The notes: generated by a model from the sequence alone, not told the origin. Shown: positions 7,242-16,308, counted from the first letter of the stretch. The stretch is DNA of 44,186 nucleotides from CAYZYO01 sp964482585 (GCA_964482585.1 CAYZYO010000001.1:1-44186); one strand, 5' to 3'. A program made the numbers and translations.

Positions 7242-10200
7242 TAGGAACCTCCTGGTTTCAGCAGCTGCAGGCTCAGGAAAGACAGCAGTATTAGTAGAAA
7301 GGATTGTTCAACTACTAATAAATGAAAAAGCGGATATAACCAAATTTTTGATTGTTACTTTTACTCATGCGGCTGCTGGAGAGATGAGGGAAAGGATTAG
7401 TTCAGCACTACTTGCAGAGATGGAAAAAGGAAATTCAAATCAAGAGCATTTAAGAAAACAGATCAACCTGTTAAGTAGAGCGTCTATAAGTACACTGCAT
7501 GCTTTTTGCACTAATGTAATAAGAAAATACTTTTTTTTAGTAGAAATAGATCCCCATTTTAGAATAGGGAATGCAGCTGAAACTGGATTAATGAAGGCGG
7601 AAGTCCTTGAAGAATTATTTGAAAATGAATATGCGAAAGATAACGGATTATTTTGTGGATTGGTAGAAATGTTTGGCAGCAGCAAAAATGACAAGCCTTT
7701 TCAGGACCTTGTGCTGCATTGTTATCATTTTATCCAGGGCCAGCCATATCCGCAGAAATGGTTGAGGGAAAAAATAGAAGAATTTGCTGTAGATATTCGA
7801 GGATTTGAAGAAAGCCTATGGGTAAAAACACTGATGAATCATGTAAAGATGAGGCTCATGGCAGCTAGAGGGTTGTTTTTTGAGGCCAGGATTATTAGTG
7901 AAAAACCAGGAGGACCCAGGAATTATAAGAACTGCCTTTTAGATGATATATCAACAGCAGATAATTTAATTACAGCAGCTGATAAGGGATTAGCAATATT
8001 TTCGGGTGAAGTTAAAGGAATAGTATTTAAGCGGTTAGGAAGGGTAGCTAAGGATGTTGATGAACGGCTAAAGGCTGAAGCTAAAGAACTAAGGAATGAA
8101 GGGAAAAATATTATACAAAAGATCCAAAATTCTATTGCAGCTAGACCACCTGGAGAATATTCTAGAGAGTTAAATGAGATTTACCCCTATATGAAATATT
8201 TTAATGAACTGGTTATAACGTTTATAAAAAACTACCAGGAGAGAAAAAAAGAAAAAGCAATTCTTGATTTTAACGACCTGGAGCACTATACTATTAAAAT
8301 TTTATCTAATAAAATCGCTGCTGGAGAATATCAAAAACAGTATGAGTATATTTTTGTTGATGAGTACCAGGATAGCAATCTAGTTCAGGAAAGTATATTA
8401 AACTACCTAAAAAAAGAAAACAATATATTTTTAGTTGGAGATGTCAAACAGAGTATATATCGATTTAGACTGGCAGATCCATCTCTATTTTTAGAAAAAA
8501 GTGAAGCATTCCAAAGTGGAGAAGAGACCATCAATCGTAAAATCAACCTTAATACCAATTTTCGCAGCCGGGAAGAAATAATTCATGCGGTTAATTGTAT
8601 TTTTAAACACATTATGTCAAGAGAACTTGGTGAGATTGATTATGATGAAAAGGTCTATTTAAATCCTAATACTGGAAGAGAAGAGCCTGCAATTACAGAA
8701 ACACAAGAGATTAATTTTGGGAAAAACCAACCGGTTGAAGTTTGTTTAATTGAAAAAGACCTGGCAGGGGAATCTGTAAATGAAATTATACGAAGCCCAA
8801 ATATTGAAATAGAAGCAGAATTTATTGTCCAGAGAATAAACGATTTAACCAGCAAAAAGATTTATGATACAGAATTGAAAGAATACCGGAATATTGTTTA
8901 CCGGGATATAGTTATTCTCCTGCGGACTACCCAAAATTGGAGCGGGGTGTTCCTGGAAAAGTTTTTGGCTGCCGGGATTCCTGCTTATGCTGATGTAAAT
9001 ACCGGGTATTTTGATACGGTGGAGATGGCTATTTTCATAAATCTATTAAGACTTATTGACAATAAAAGGCAGGATATTCCTTTATTAAGTGTAATGCGAT
9101 CATCAATTGGTGGTTTTAATACCGACGACCTGATTAAGATTAGAGTTAACTATCAATCTAAAGGGTTTTTTGAAGCAGTAGAAAAATATATTGATCAGAA
9201 TGATGACCGGCTGGCAAAAAGAATAAAAACTTTCATTACCCAGCTTAACCTCTGGAAGGATGAATCCCGGTTTATACCTTTAGATGAATTTATTTGGAAA
9301 TTATTAACAGAAACCGGTTATTATTACTATACAGGAGCACTACCGGGTGGACAGCAGCGCCAGGCTAATCTGAGAATTCTTTACGAGCGGGCCCGGCAGT
9401 TTCAACAGACATCTATCAAAGGCCTTTTTAATTTTATTAAATTTGTTGATAAATTAAAAACAAGCAATGGTGATATGGGAACAGCCAGGATTCTGGGAGA
9501 AAACGATAATGTAGTTAGAATAATGAGCGTACATAAAAGTAAAGGATTAGAATTTCCAGTAGTTATTATTGCCGGCATGGGCAAGCATTTCAACTTGACT
9601 GATACCACAGCAAGGGTATTATTCCATAAAGACTTGGGAATTGGGCCCCGGTATGTTAATCTGCAATTGAGGAGCTATAGAGATACTATAGCCAGGATGG
9701 CAGTAAAAAATAAAATTAGACTGGAAAGTCTATCTGAAGAAATGAGGATTCTATATGTGGCCATGACCAGGGCTAAAGAAAAACTGGTAATGGTAGGTTC
9801 GGTTGCGGATTTAAAGGAGAAGGCAAACAAATGGAAAAGAAATATCATACCCTTTAATTTAGCCCAGGGAAGAACCTTTTTAGACTGGATAGGGCCAGTT
9901 TTGATGCGCCATATTGATGGTGAAGAACTCAGAGAATTAAGCAGTATTTCCTGGGAAAAGGATAAACTTATTAAGGAAAAGTCAAGGTGGTCAATAAAGA
10001 TTTGTAAACAGGAACAGGTAGTACAGCAAGCAATTAAAAAGATCGAATTACAAAAGGATTTTAAGGGGTTGTTAGAAGATTTTCCCTGCCAGGGTATAAC
10101 AGCAGAAAAGGATATAATTTCGTCTAGATTAAACTGGAAGTACAGTAAAATGGAAGCGGTAAAAATACCTTCTAAAATATCTGTAACCCAGGTGAAAAAT

Positions 10201-10815
10201 TTAAAATCCGGGGATTTAGACAGGGTAGGAATAATTATACCAGGATTAATAAAAAGGCCCAAATTTATTATTACTGCTTCCGATCCGGGAAAAACTGAAT
10301 TTACAGCTGTGGAAAAAGGAGCAATTATACACCTGGTTATGCAGCATCTTGATTTTAGTCAGGTGGGAAATGAAAAGCTGATCCAGGAGCAGGTAAATAT
10401 AATGGTGAAAAAGGAGCTGCTTCGACAAGAGGAGGCCGCTGCAGCCGATTGCCAGAAAATCTTTAAATTTTTTTGCTCCCAGCTGGGACAAAGAATCTTA
10501 AAAGCAAAAGAGGTTTACCGGGAATCCCCTTTTAACCTACTTATTAAAGCCTTTGAAGTAATTGAAGAAATCGAAGACGATGAAGAGGAACTGTTAATAC
10601 AAGGGGTTGTAGATCTCTATTTTAGAGAGGAAAATGAATTAGTATTAGTTGACTACAAAACAGATTTTATTTCCAGTACAGATCGAGATATAGTAATAGA
10701 TAGATACCGGGTTCAATTAGAATTATATAAGACAGCACTGGAAAGAATACAGGGTCAGAGAGTAAAAGAAAGCTATCTTTACCTGTTTGCTATTGATGAA
10801 GAAATACTAATATAA
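7189..10815 (+). CDS. addA: ATP-dependent helicase/nuclease subunit AddA
   Basis: AddA is the UvrD-type helicase and nuclease subunit of AddAB. The protein begins NWTQEQKAVI, followed by the Walker A segment SAAAGSGKT and later helicase motifs, including FVDEYQDSN (motif II), GDVKQSIYRFR (motif III), MSVHKSKGLEFPVV and LYVAMTRAKEKL. The C-terminal RecB-like nuclease shows GVVDLYF and LVDYKTDF. The length (~1205 aa) is normal. Start choice is open: ATG 7189 lies only 2 bases from GGGGG (7182-7186), while ATG 7198 has an 11-base spacer and gives MNWTQEQ, a more family-like N-terminus. Overlap with addB is 44-53 bases. Confidence 0.97.
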   Translation: MLLMNWTQEQKAVISAHNRNLLVSAAAGSGKTAVLVERIVQLLINEKADITKFLIVTFTHAAAGEMRERISSALLAEMEKGNSNQEHLRKQINLLSRASISTLHAFCTNVIRKYFFLVEIDPHFRIGNAAETGLMKAEVLEELFENEYAKDNGLFCGLVEMFGSSKNDKPFQDLVLHCYHFIQGQPYPQKWLREKIEEFAVDIRGFEESLWVKTLMNHVKMRLMAARGLFFEARIISEKPGGPRNYKNCLLDDISTADNLITAADKGLAIFSGEVKGIVFKRLGRVAKDVDERLKAEAKELRNEGKNIIQKIQNSIAARPPGEYSRELNEIYPYMKYFNELVITFIKNYQERKKEKAILDFNDLEHYTIKILSNKIAAGEYQKQYEYIFVDEYQDSNLVQESILNYLKKENNIFLVGDVKQSIYRFRLADPSLFLEKSEAFQSGEETINRKINLNTNFRSREEIIHAVNCIFKHIMSRELGEIDYDEKVYLNPNTGREEPAITETQEINFGKNQPVEVCLIEKDLAGESVNEIIRSPNIEIEAEFIVQRINDLTSKKIYDTELKEYRNIVYRDIVILLRTTQNWSGVFLEKFLAAGIPAYADVNTGYFDTVEMAIFINLLRLIDNKRQDIPLLSVMRSSIGGFNTDDLIKIRVNYQSKGFFEAVEKYIDQNDDRLAKRIKTFITQLNLWKDESRFIPLDEFIWKLLTETGYYYYTGALPGGQQRQANLRILYERARQFQQTSIKGLFNFIKFVDKLKTSNGDMGTARILGENDNVVRIMSVHKSKGLEFPVVIIAGMGKHFNLTDTTARVLFHKDLGIGPRYVNLQLRSYRDTIARMAVKNKIRLESLSEEMRILYVAMTRAKEKLVMVGSVADLKEKANKWKRNIIPFNLAQGRTFLDWIGPVLMRHIDGEELRELSSISWEKDKLIKEKSRWSIKICKQEQVVQQAIKKIELQKDFKGLLEDFPCQGITAEKDIISSRLNWKYSKMEAVKIPSKISVTQVKNLKSGDLDRVGIIIPGLIKRPKFIITASDPGKTEFTAVEKGAIIHLVMQHLDFSQVGNEKLIQEQVNIMVKKELLRQEEAAAADCQKIFKFFCSQLGQRILKAKEVYRESPFNLLIKAFEVIEEIEDDEEELLIQGVVDLYFREENELVLVDYKTDFISSTDRDIVIDRYRVQLELYKTALERIQGQRVKESYLYLFAIDEEILI

Positions 10816-10890
10816 ATATTTGGCAGATATTTTAGTATAATAAAATAAGCTTTTAAAGTAGAAAAAACAAATGGAGCCAGGAGGAAGATA

Positions 10891-11757
10891 ATGAGGATTT
10901 TTCATGATTGTATCCCTTGTTTTATCAGGCAGACAATTGAAGCAGTGAGAATGGTAACAGATGATGAAGATATTCTTGAAGATGTTTTACGGGAAATTCT
11001 CCAGGTAACCTCTAAAATTGATTTCAATAATAATGCTCCTTATATGGGTAGAATTATTCATAGACGAGTTAAAGAACTCACCAACTGTAGTGATCCTTAT
11101 AAGGAAGTAAAAGAGAGATTTAACCAGGCGGCCATGGAACAATATGACAAATTAAAAGAGATGATTATTAAATCCGATAATCCTTTTTTAGCGGCTATAA
11201 AAGTATCTATTGCAGGAAATATTATAGATTTTGGGGTCAGGGCTGATATAACCGAAAAAGAGGTTAAAGAGACTATCGAGGATTGTCTAAACCATGAGTT
11301 GGTATTTAATAGTGCAGAAGAATTAAAGATGGCGGTGAACCAGGCAGACAGAATTCTTTTTTTAGGGGATAATGCAGGGGAAATTGTTTTTGATAAACTT
11401 TTATTGCAGACAATGCCCGTAGAAAAGATCACCTATGTCGTTAAAGGAAGACCCATTATTAATGATGCGACTATAGAAGATGCTATAAAAATTAAGATGA
11501 ATGAAGTAGTCCGGGTAATAGATAACGGGAGTGATGTGCCGGGAACTATTTTAGAATTATGTTCCCCGGAATTTAATCAGGAGTATGAAAAAGCAGACCT
11601 TATTATTGCCAAAGGACAGGGAAATTATGAAACCTTAAGTGAGGTTAGAGATAAAGAGATATTTTTCTTGTTGAAGGTAAAATGTCCGGTTATTGCGAGA
11701 GATATAGGATGTGAAGTTGGAGATATTGTTTTAAAACAGACCCGGGAGGGAGAGTAA
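10891..11757 (+). CDS. DUF89 / ARMT1-like damage-control metal-dependent phosphatase
   Basis: A 288-aa protein of the DUF89 family, whose members are metal-dependent phosphatases acting on damaged or surplus phosphometabolites. Supporting motifs are the N-terminal CIPCF with FIRQTIEAV, the metal-site signature FLGDNAGEIVFDK (about residues 151-163), and AKGQGNYETLSE (about 250-261). The ATG is preceded by AGGAGG with a 7-base gap. It lies 75 bases after addA and one base before the methyltransferase gene, so the two later genes probably form a unit. The substrate is unknown. Confidence 0.9.
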   Translation: MRIFHDCIPCFIRQTIEAVRMVTDDEDILEDVLREILQVTSKIDFNNNAPYMGRIIHRRVKELTNCSDPYKEVKERFNQAAMEQYDKLKEMIIKSDNPFLAAIKVSIAGNIIDFGVRADITEKEVKETIEDCLNHELVFNSAEELKMAVNQADRILFLGDNAGEIVFDKLLLQTMPVEKITYVVKGRPIINDATIEDAIKIKMNEVVRVIDNGSDVPGTILELCSPEFNQEYEKADLIIAKGQGNYETLSEVRDKEIFFLLKVKCPVIARDIGCEVGDIVLKQTREGE

Positions 11758-11758
11758 A

Positions 11759-12358
11759 GTGACTAAGACTCCCAATAAAAAACTACGTGAATTTTTCCGA
11801 AATCTAGACCGGCAGTTTTTTATAGATAACGACTATAAGCAATTTGCAGATCAAGACCGGCCGCTGCCGATTGGTTTTCACCAAACTATCTCTCAACCCA
11901 GCCTGGTACTTTATATGACATTAGAATTAGATGTTAACCAAAACCATAAAGTGCTGGAGATTGGAACCGGATCTGGATATCAGACGGCTTTTCTGGCCGA
12001 GTTTGCACAGGAAGTATATACCATTGAAATAATAGAAGAACTTTCTAAAAAAGCCCGGTTAAAACTAATGGAACTAGGTTATACCAATGTAAATTATAAA
12101 ATTGGTGATGGAACCGGAGGATGGCCTGAGTTTGCGCCTTATGACAGAATTATAATAACGGCTGGTGCTAGAGAAATACCGCAAAAACTCTGGGATCAGC
12201 TAAAATATGGCGGCAGGATGGTTATTCCGGTTGGAAAGCCAGGTCTACAGGATTTATTATTAATAAGCAAGAATAAAGAAAAAGGAAGAGTTATTAAATC
12301 CCTGGGGGAAGTGCGGTTTGTTGAATTTAAAGGAAGTTATGGATGGAAAAATCAATAA
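11759..12358 (+). CDS. Protein-L-isoaspartate O-methyltransferase family protein
   Basis: A 199-aa SAM-dependent methyltransferase of the PCMT family, which methylates isoaspartyl residues so that damaged proteins can be repaired. The N-terminal GFHQTISQPSLVLYMT matches the substrate-loop region of the family. Motif I is VLEIGTGSGYQTAFLA, followed by VYTIEIIEEL, the GDGTGGWPEFAPYDRIIITAGA segment split over residues ~118-138, and the YGGRMVIPVG strand. It starts with GTG 11759, one base after the DUF89 stop, with GGAGGGAG inside that gene as ribosome site. Both neighbours are repair-type enzymes (metabolite and protein damage), a sensible pairing but an inference. Family-level confidence is high. 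Confidence 0.88.
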   Translation: MTKTPNKKLREFFRNLDRQFFIDNDYKQFADQDRPLPIGFHQTISQPSLVLYMTLELDVNQNHKVLEIGTGSGYQTAFLAEFAQEVYTIEIIEELSKKARLKLMELGYTNVNYKIGDGTGGWPEFAPYDRIIITAGAREIPQKLWDQLKYGGRMVIPVGKPGLQDLLLISKNKEKGRVIKSLGEVRFVEFKGSYGWKNQ

Positions 12359-12513
12359 TAATCTAAGGGGGTGAAAAGCACTGGTTTGCCGGGCTAATTG
12401 TTGGAAATTAAATGGAAGAGTCCGAACATATCTGCAACAATGATATATTATAATTAATGAAGTTGATACACAACCGGAAGGAATTTTATCGTTTAGTTAT
12501 GGGGGGAATCTAA

Positions 12514-13395
12514 ATGGTAGAGAAAAGATCACTGACGGATAAATTTAAGAGGTTTATTTCTAGTTTAAATGTAGATAATCAGTCATTAATAGCGAAGCGG
12601 TACAGAGATATAACTAAACAAATTAATTTAGATTACTGGAAGCTTAAATCGGAAACCAGGAATGCTTATTATATTGGTTCATACGGAAGAGGGACAGCGA
12701 TAAAAGGAATTGCCAATATCAATATGCTGGTAGTATTGCCTAAAAAGATTTTCTGGAATTTCGATGTATACAAGGGAAATGGACAGCTGGTATTAATTCA
12801 AGATGTAAGGAACACGGTGGTCAAATTATATAAAGATGCTTATATTAATCCAGAGGGGCATATATTAATAGATTTTGAGGATATAACCTTTGAAGTGGTC
12901 CCCAGTTTTGTGAGTCCTAAAAAAAGCTATATATATCCGGAGCCAAAAGATGGAGGAAGCTGGAAAGTTTTCAATCCAATAAAAGAGATCGAGGTGGTTG
13001 AAGAATATAATTTTAAATATAATGGAAAGATTAAACATTTAGCAAAAATGATGAGAGCCTGGAAATCTACTTGTAATGTTCCAATATCCGGGATGTTGTT
13101 AGATACCCTGGTATTAAATTTCATGGATGAGTGGGAGGGCAAGGAGTCATCTTTTTCATATTACGGGTATATGGTAAGGGATTTTCTGGAGTATCTAGCT
13201 GGCCTTAGAAAAGAACAATTGCATTGGTATGCCAAGGGAAGCAACCGTAAAATTCTTGGAACCGAGGATTTTGGAGAGGATGCTAATTCGGCTTTTCAGA
13301 AAACCCTTGAGGCACTGGAATTTGAACTCCAGAATGATTATTATAAGGCCAATGCCTGCTGGAAGGAAGTATTTGGCAAGTATTTTCCGGATTAA
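12514..13395 (+). CDS. Orphan CD-NTase-like (SMODS) nucleotidyltransferase with NxN in place of catalytic DxD
   Basis: This 293-aa protein has the architecture of CD-NTases (cGAS/DncV-like enzymes that make cyclic nucleotides in CBASS defence). The pol-beta motif GSYGRGTA is at residues 55-62. The helix after it ends in a strand that normally carries DxD, but here reads NIN (Asn68 and Asn70, codons aat at 12715 and 12721). The third acidic position is Glu127 in FEVVPSF. The C-terminal part resembles the family's helical domain (HLAKMMRAWK, PISGMLLDTLVLNF, and an SYYGYMVRDFLEYL segment). Loss of both Asp carboxylates predicts little or no metal-dependent catalysis, yet the frame is intact. No effector (TM, nuclease, phospholipase), E1/E2 or JAB gene is adjacent: a methyltransferase lies upstream and a convergent flavoprotein downstream. 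Start ATG 12514 follows GGGGGGAA. It could be a decayed CBASS relic, a pseudo-enzyme sensor, or a sequence-specific subclass. Confidence 0.8.
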   Translation: MVEKRSLTDKFKRFISSLNVDNQSLIAKRYRDITKQINLDYWKLKSETRNAYYIGSYGRGTAIKGIANINMLVVLPKKIFWNFDVYKGNGQLVLIQDVRNTVVKLYKDAYINPEGHILIDFEDITFEVVPSFVSPKKSYIYPEPKDGGSWKVFNPIKEIEVVEEYNFKYNGKIKHLAKMMRAWKSTCNVPISGMLLDTLVLNFMDEWEGKESSFSYYGYMVRDFLEYLAGLRKEQLHWYAKGSNRKILGTEDFGEDANSAFQKTLEALEFELQNDYYKANACWKEVFGKYFPD

Positions 13396-13507
13396 TAAAG
13401 TGTTTGAATAAACACATAAAACAGGTATGCCTATTTTTAGATTTTTTATTTTACGTTACCATCAAACCAGGGGTTTGAAAAGAATTATAAAAGAATAGCT
13501 CATAGGA

Positions 13508-14455
13508 TTATTGAGCAGCATATTCTGCAAGTAATCTTTCAAAAATAAGAGAAACAGGAAGAATATCTTTTATTTTAAATACATTTTTGCCTGCAAAAAC
13601 TATTCCTTCATCTACTCTACCTTCGCGGGAATTAATTAAGGCTTCCATTATACAGTAATCGCGGGAACAGTCTTTCAAGCAGGCATTACATTTTTCTGGT
13701 TTGGGAACTTGAGGCGTATCAATCAATTCTACAAATTTATTCCGGATAGCCCTTCCAGGCAAACCTACTGGACTTTTAATGATTACTGAATCTTTTTCTC
13801 CAGCCTGCAGATACATCTGTTTGAATTTAGCAGAAACCGAACACTCTTCACTCATTACAAACCTGGTCGCCATCTGTACCCCCGAAGCACCTAACTTAAC
13901 CATTTCCGCAATATCCTTGCCGTTCACTATACCTCCGGCGGCAATAACCGGGGTTTTGACTGCTTTTTCTATTTCAGGAAGAATTTCTTTTACCGATCTA
14001 TCAGTTCCCAGGTGACCACCTGCTTCTACTCCTTCAGCGACAACTGCAGAAGCACCTAATCTTTCGGCCAGGCGGGCTGCTTTTACCGAGGAAACTATAG
14101 CAATAATAGGGATATTAGCATCTTTTCCCCAGCGAAAAATATCCCGGGAGAAACCGGCTCCAGTAAATATTACATCAATTTTTTCACTTATTGCAGTATG
14201 TACTAACTCCGCAAATTGGCGGGCAGCAAACATAATATTTACTCCGACTATTCCTTCGCCAGCAATTTTGCGTGCTTCCTGAATCTCCTTTTTTAATTCT
14301 TCCAGGGCCATTCCAGTCGCCCCGATAACTCCTATACCCCCAACCTTAGCTACGGCTCCAGCGAGAGAAGCAGTAGAAACTCGTACTGCCATACCACCTT
14401 GAATTATAGGGAACTTAGGGATTAAACTTCCAATACGCAACTCTGGTAATTCCAA
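13508..14455 (-). CDS. Nitronate monooxygenase / 2-nitropropane dioxygenase family flavoprotein (FabK-like)
   Basis: An FMN-dependent TIM-barrel protein of about 315 aa. Visible family motifs are FPIIQGGMAVRVS at the N-terminus, VGGIGVIG, VGVNIMFA, the VVAEGVEAGGHLG phosphate/FMN loop, PVIAAGGIVNGKDIAEMV and GASGVQMATRFV. A Cys cluster near the C-terminus (CNACLKDCSRDYC) is present in some clostridial members and could bind metal. Members oxidise nitronates or act as enoyl-ACP reductases (FabK); the sequence alone does not decide. I chose TTG at 14455-14453, which lies 8 bases after GGGAGG; the longer frame (to 14482) would include that ribosome site. It converges on the CD-NTase-like gene, with 112 bases between them. 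Confidence 0.88.
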   Translation of the reverse strand: MELPELRIGSLIPKFPIIQGGMAVRVSTASLAGAVAKVGGIGVIGATGMALEELKKEIQEARKIAGEGIVGVNIMFAARQFAELVHTAISEKIDVIFTGAGFSRDIFRWGKDANIPIIAIVSSVKAARLAERLGASAVVAEGVEAGGHLGTDRSVKEILPEIEKAVKTPVIAAGGIVNGKDIAEMVKLGASGVQMATRFVMSEECSVSAKFKQMYLQAGEKDSVIIKSPVGLPGRAIRNKFVELIDTPQVPKPEKCNACLKDCSRDYCIMEALINSREGRVDEGIVFAGKNVFKIKDILPVSLIFERLLAEYAAQ

Positions 14456-14577
14456 CAGCAATACCTCCCAAAAAAACATCAATAAACCTGTATTTATAGA
14501 TTATACCTTTAAATGGGTATTTAAAACAAATATTCTCTATAGCCAAAGAATTAACTATATATAATACTTACAATATA

Positions 14578-14790
14578 TCATAACCACGGAATTTTATCCG
14601 AAATGCTTCCACTTAAATAAGGGAAAAGCTTCTTTTTCATAGATTCAGGTAGGTTTTTAAATTTCATATTGTCAATTCTTAATATTTCTACTGTATCCAT
14701 TTTTACTATTAAGGCTAGTTCTTTTGCCGTCAGGCCTTGATTTTTGCGCAGTTCTTTAATGGTTTTATTTTTAAAAAATATTCCTAACAT
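14578..14790 (-). CDS. Small helix-turn-helix protein, 70 aa
   Basis: A short XRE-like DNA-binding protein. Residues ~9-35 read TIKELRKNQGLTAKELA followed by an IVKMDTVEILRID segment, which fits an HTH (recognition helix about 21-40). The C-terminal LPESMKKKLFPYL segment is probably a helix. The ATG at 14790 is preceded by GAGGG at a 7-base distance. It stands alone, 122 bases upstream of the nitronate monooxygenase gene on the same strand. No toxin partner is visible, so I do not call it an antitoxin. Confidence 0.65.
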   Translation of the reverse strand: MLGIFFKNKTIKELRKNQGLTAKELALIVKMDTVEILRIDNMKFKNLPESMKKKLFPYLSGSISDKIPWL

Positions 14791-15088
14791 ATTATTACCC
14801 TCAAAACATAGATTTTTATATTATTTTAATTATAAATTATAAACTAAAATAAATTCTTAATTAAATAAGAATTTTGCATTATTTGCTTATTTATAATTAT
14901 TAAGCCAGGCTTTTGTCCTGTCATCCCGAGGGAAAAGCGACTCATACAAGCCCTGCTGACGTGAAAGGGCTAAAGATTCTTCGCTAAAGCTAAAGAACAT
15001 GTTTTGAATCAGACAAAACTCACAAATGATTAATGATTTTATAAAACATGATAAAATGAAAATAATTGATAGAAACAGGGAGGCAAAA
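14791..15088. other. AT-rich intergenic region with repeat-like segment
   Basis: The first ~110 bases are very AT-rich, as expected between divergent promoters. From about 14905 to 15020 lies a GC-richer segment that includes tcctgtcatcccgaggg and gattcttcgctaaagctaa. It resembles a degenerate dispersed intergenic repeat (from memory) and shares an inverted copy with 16111-16148. No gene is seen. Confidence 0.5.
14975..15010 (+). repeat. Left copy of inverted repeat flanking an MBL-fold gene
   Basis: The segment containing gctaaagctaaagaacatg followed by ttttgaatc aligns with the reverse complement of 16111-16148, with about 30 matches over 36 positions and single-base gaps at two places. 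The two copies lie about 1.1 kb apart on either side of the metallo-hydrolase gene at 15089. Confidence 0.5.
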
Positions 15089-15988
15089 ATGGGCTTAAAG
15101 AAAATACAGGGAAATACTTACTATATTCCTGCTGCAACTAATATTGGAGTCTATAAATTTAAGGATAGATACACACTCATGGTTGATACCGGAGACAGCA
15201 ATCAGCAGGCCCGGATAATAGCAGAAACTATTCAAGGGCAAAGCTTCATGATTAAATATATAATGAATACCCATAATCATATTGATCACAGTGGAGGCAA
15301 CAGCTTCTTGCAAAAGCATTATCCTGGAACTATTATATTTGCCTCTGAAGATGAAAAAACCTTTTTGGAAAACCCCTATCTTTTTTCTATGTATATTTAT
15401 GGAGGAAATCCGGTTAATGATTTATCTCGTCATTTCGGGTTAAATAAAAAAAATGTCATTAGTAGCATCCTATCTCCCGGAACAATTAAAATAAATGAGG
15501 AAAAGTTTGAAGTTATTTCTCTTGGCGGACATTCGCGGGGTCAAATAGGAATAGCCACCCGGGATGGGGTGTTTTTTGTAGCTGATGCCCTATTCAGTGA
15601 AGAAATAATTCAAAAGTATTCATTTCCTTTTTTATACGATATTGCAGAACAGATAAAGACTTATACCAGAATAGAAGAAACTGACTATGAATTTTTTGTA
15701 TTAAGCCATGCAAAAAGAGTATATAACAAGGGCGAAATTAAAAAGCTTATTCAACTTAACCGGGATAATTTAAATTATTATCTTGATCTAGTCTGTGACC
15801 TTTTAAGCCAGCCTAAAACCCGTGAAGAATTATTCGAAGAAATTAGCATTTTACAAGAACTAGCCATTGATTTAAATGAATATTATTTTTCGATTTCAAC
15901 TACCGCAGCAATAATCACCTATTTATTCGATATGGGAGAACTGGAATACCAGATTGAAAATGGAAAGCTGTTTTTTTACCGAAAATAG
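15089..15988 (+). CDS. Metallo-beta-lactamase-fold hydrolase, function unknown
   Basis: A 299-aa MBL-fold enzyme. The zinc ligands are visible: THNHIDH (HxHxDH motif, about residues 66-71), GGHSRGQIG as the third His strand, VADALFS for the bridging Asp, and LSHAK for the last His. The C-terminal ~80 residues are a helical extension (EELFEEISILQEL, then a YYFSISTTAAIITYLFDMGELEY stretch split over the end) that looks like a small winged-helix-type tail. I start it at ATG 15089, where GGGAGG (15078-15083) lies 5 bases upstream; an earlier in-frame ATG at 15026 lacks a ribosome site. The substrate cannot be read; it could be a hydrolase of thioesters or glyoxalase type. Related inverted repeats flank the gene. 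Confidence 0.85.
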   Translation: MGLKKIQGNTYYIPAATNIGVYKFKDRYTLMVDTGDSNQQARIIAETIQGQSFMIKYIMNTHNHIDHSGGNSFLQKHYPGTIIFASEDEKTFLENPYLFSMYIYGGNPVNDLSRHFGLNKKNVISSILSPGTIKINEEKFEVISLGGHSRGQIGIATRDGVFFVADALFSEEIIQKYSFPFLYDIAEQIKTYTRIEETDYEFFVLSHAKRVYNKGEIKKLIQLNRDNLNYYLDLVCDLLSQPKTREELFEEISILQELAIDLNEYYFSISTTAAIITYLFDMGELEYQIENGKLFFYRK

Positions 15989-16110
15989 TCAGTAATATAA
16001 TAGGCTGTTGTATGAGGTATAGTATTTTAGCAGCGGATAAATTTATAGCCAAAAGCCGTTGACTCTGTATGAAAATTTAGTTTTATCTTATTATGAGAGT
16101 ATTATTGCTC

Positions 16111-16148
16111 AATTCAAAAACATGATTCTTTAGCTTCAGGAAGAAGCG
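16111..16148 (-). repeat. Right copy of inverted repeat flanking an MBL-fold gene
   Basis: The reverse strand reads cgcttcttcctgaagctaaa and continues gaatcatgtttttgaatt, matching the copy at 14975-15010 apart from scattered substitutions and two 1-base indels. Confidence 0.5.
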
Positions 16149-16185
16149 TTAACTTCATTGGTTTTATCAGGATGATAATTAAGCC

Positions 16186-16207
16186 GGAGGCTAAAGTCTC
16201 CTCTGCG
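16186..16207 (+). repeat. Half-site related to the 75-bp inverted-repeat element
   Basis: GGAGGCTAAAGTCTCCTCTG followed by CG matches 2907-2928 at 17 of 22 positions, and every difference is a transition. The left arm of the element is not recognisable here, so this is a partial or degenerate copy. Confidence 0.45.
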
Positions 16208-16308
16208 GGTGCAAGAGCTCTAATGTTATAAAATAATTATTATGCAGTAGTATTAACAGATTATCTTAAATTACAGTGTTAAGTATTAAAAAGGGGAGTT
16301 TATTTAGT

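Larger units (their letters stand above)
15989..16308. other. Non-coding stretch with repeat remnants
   Basis: These 320 bases contain no supported gene. They hold the right copy of the inverted repeat (16111-16148) and a sequence (16186-16207) related to the right arm of the 75-bp element at 2854-2928. The remainder is AT-rich and shows no clear hairpin with a T-run. Confidence 0.5.

Noticed and set aside
9675..10262. Reverse open frame (195 codons) antisense to addA
   Set aside because: It overlaps well-supported helicase motifs of AddA and has a low-complexity, non-protein-like composition.
12358..14500. A complete CBASS defence operon
   Set aside because: Only the CD-NTase-like gene is present. 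The flanking genes are a PCMT-family methyltransferase and a convergent flavoprotein, with no effector or ancillary protein.
14578..14790. Antitoxin of a toxin-antitoxin pair
   Set aside because: The HTH protein has no adjacent small toxin gene; the next gene on its strand is a large flavoprotein 122 bases away.
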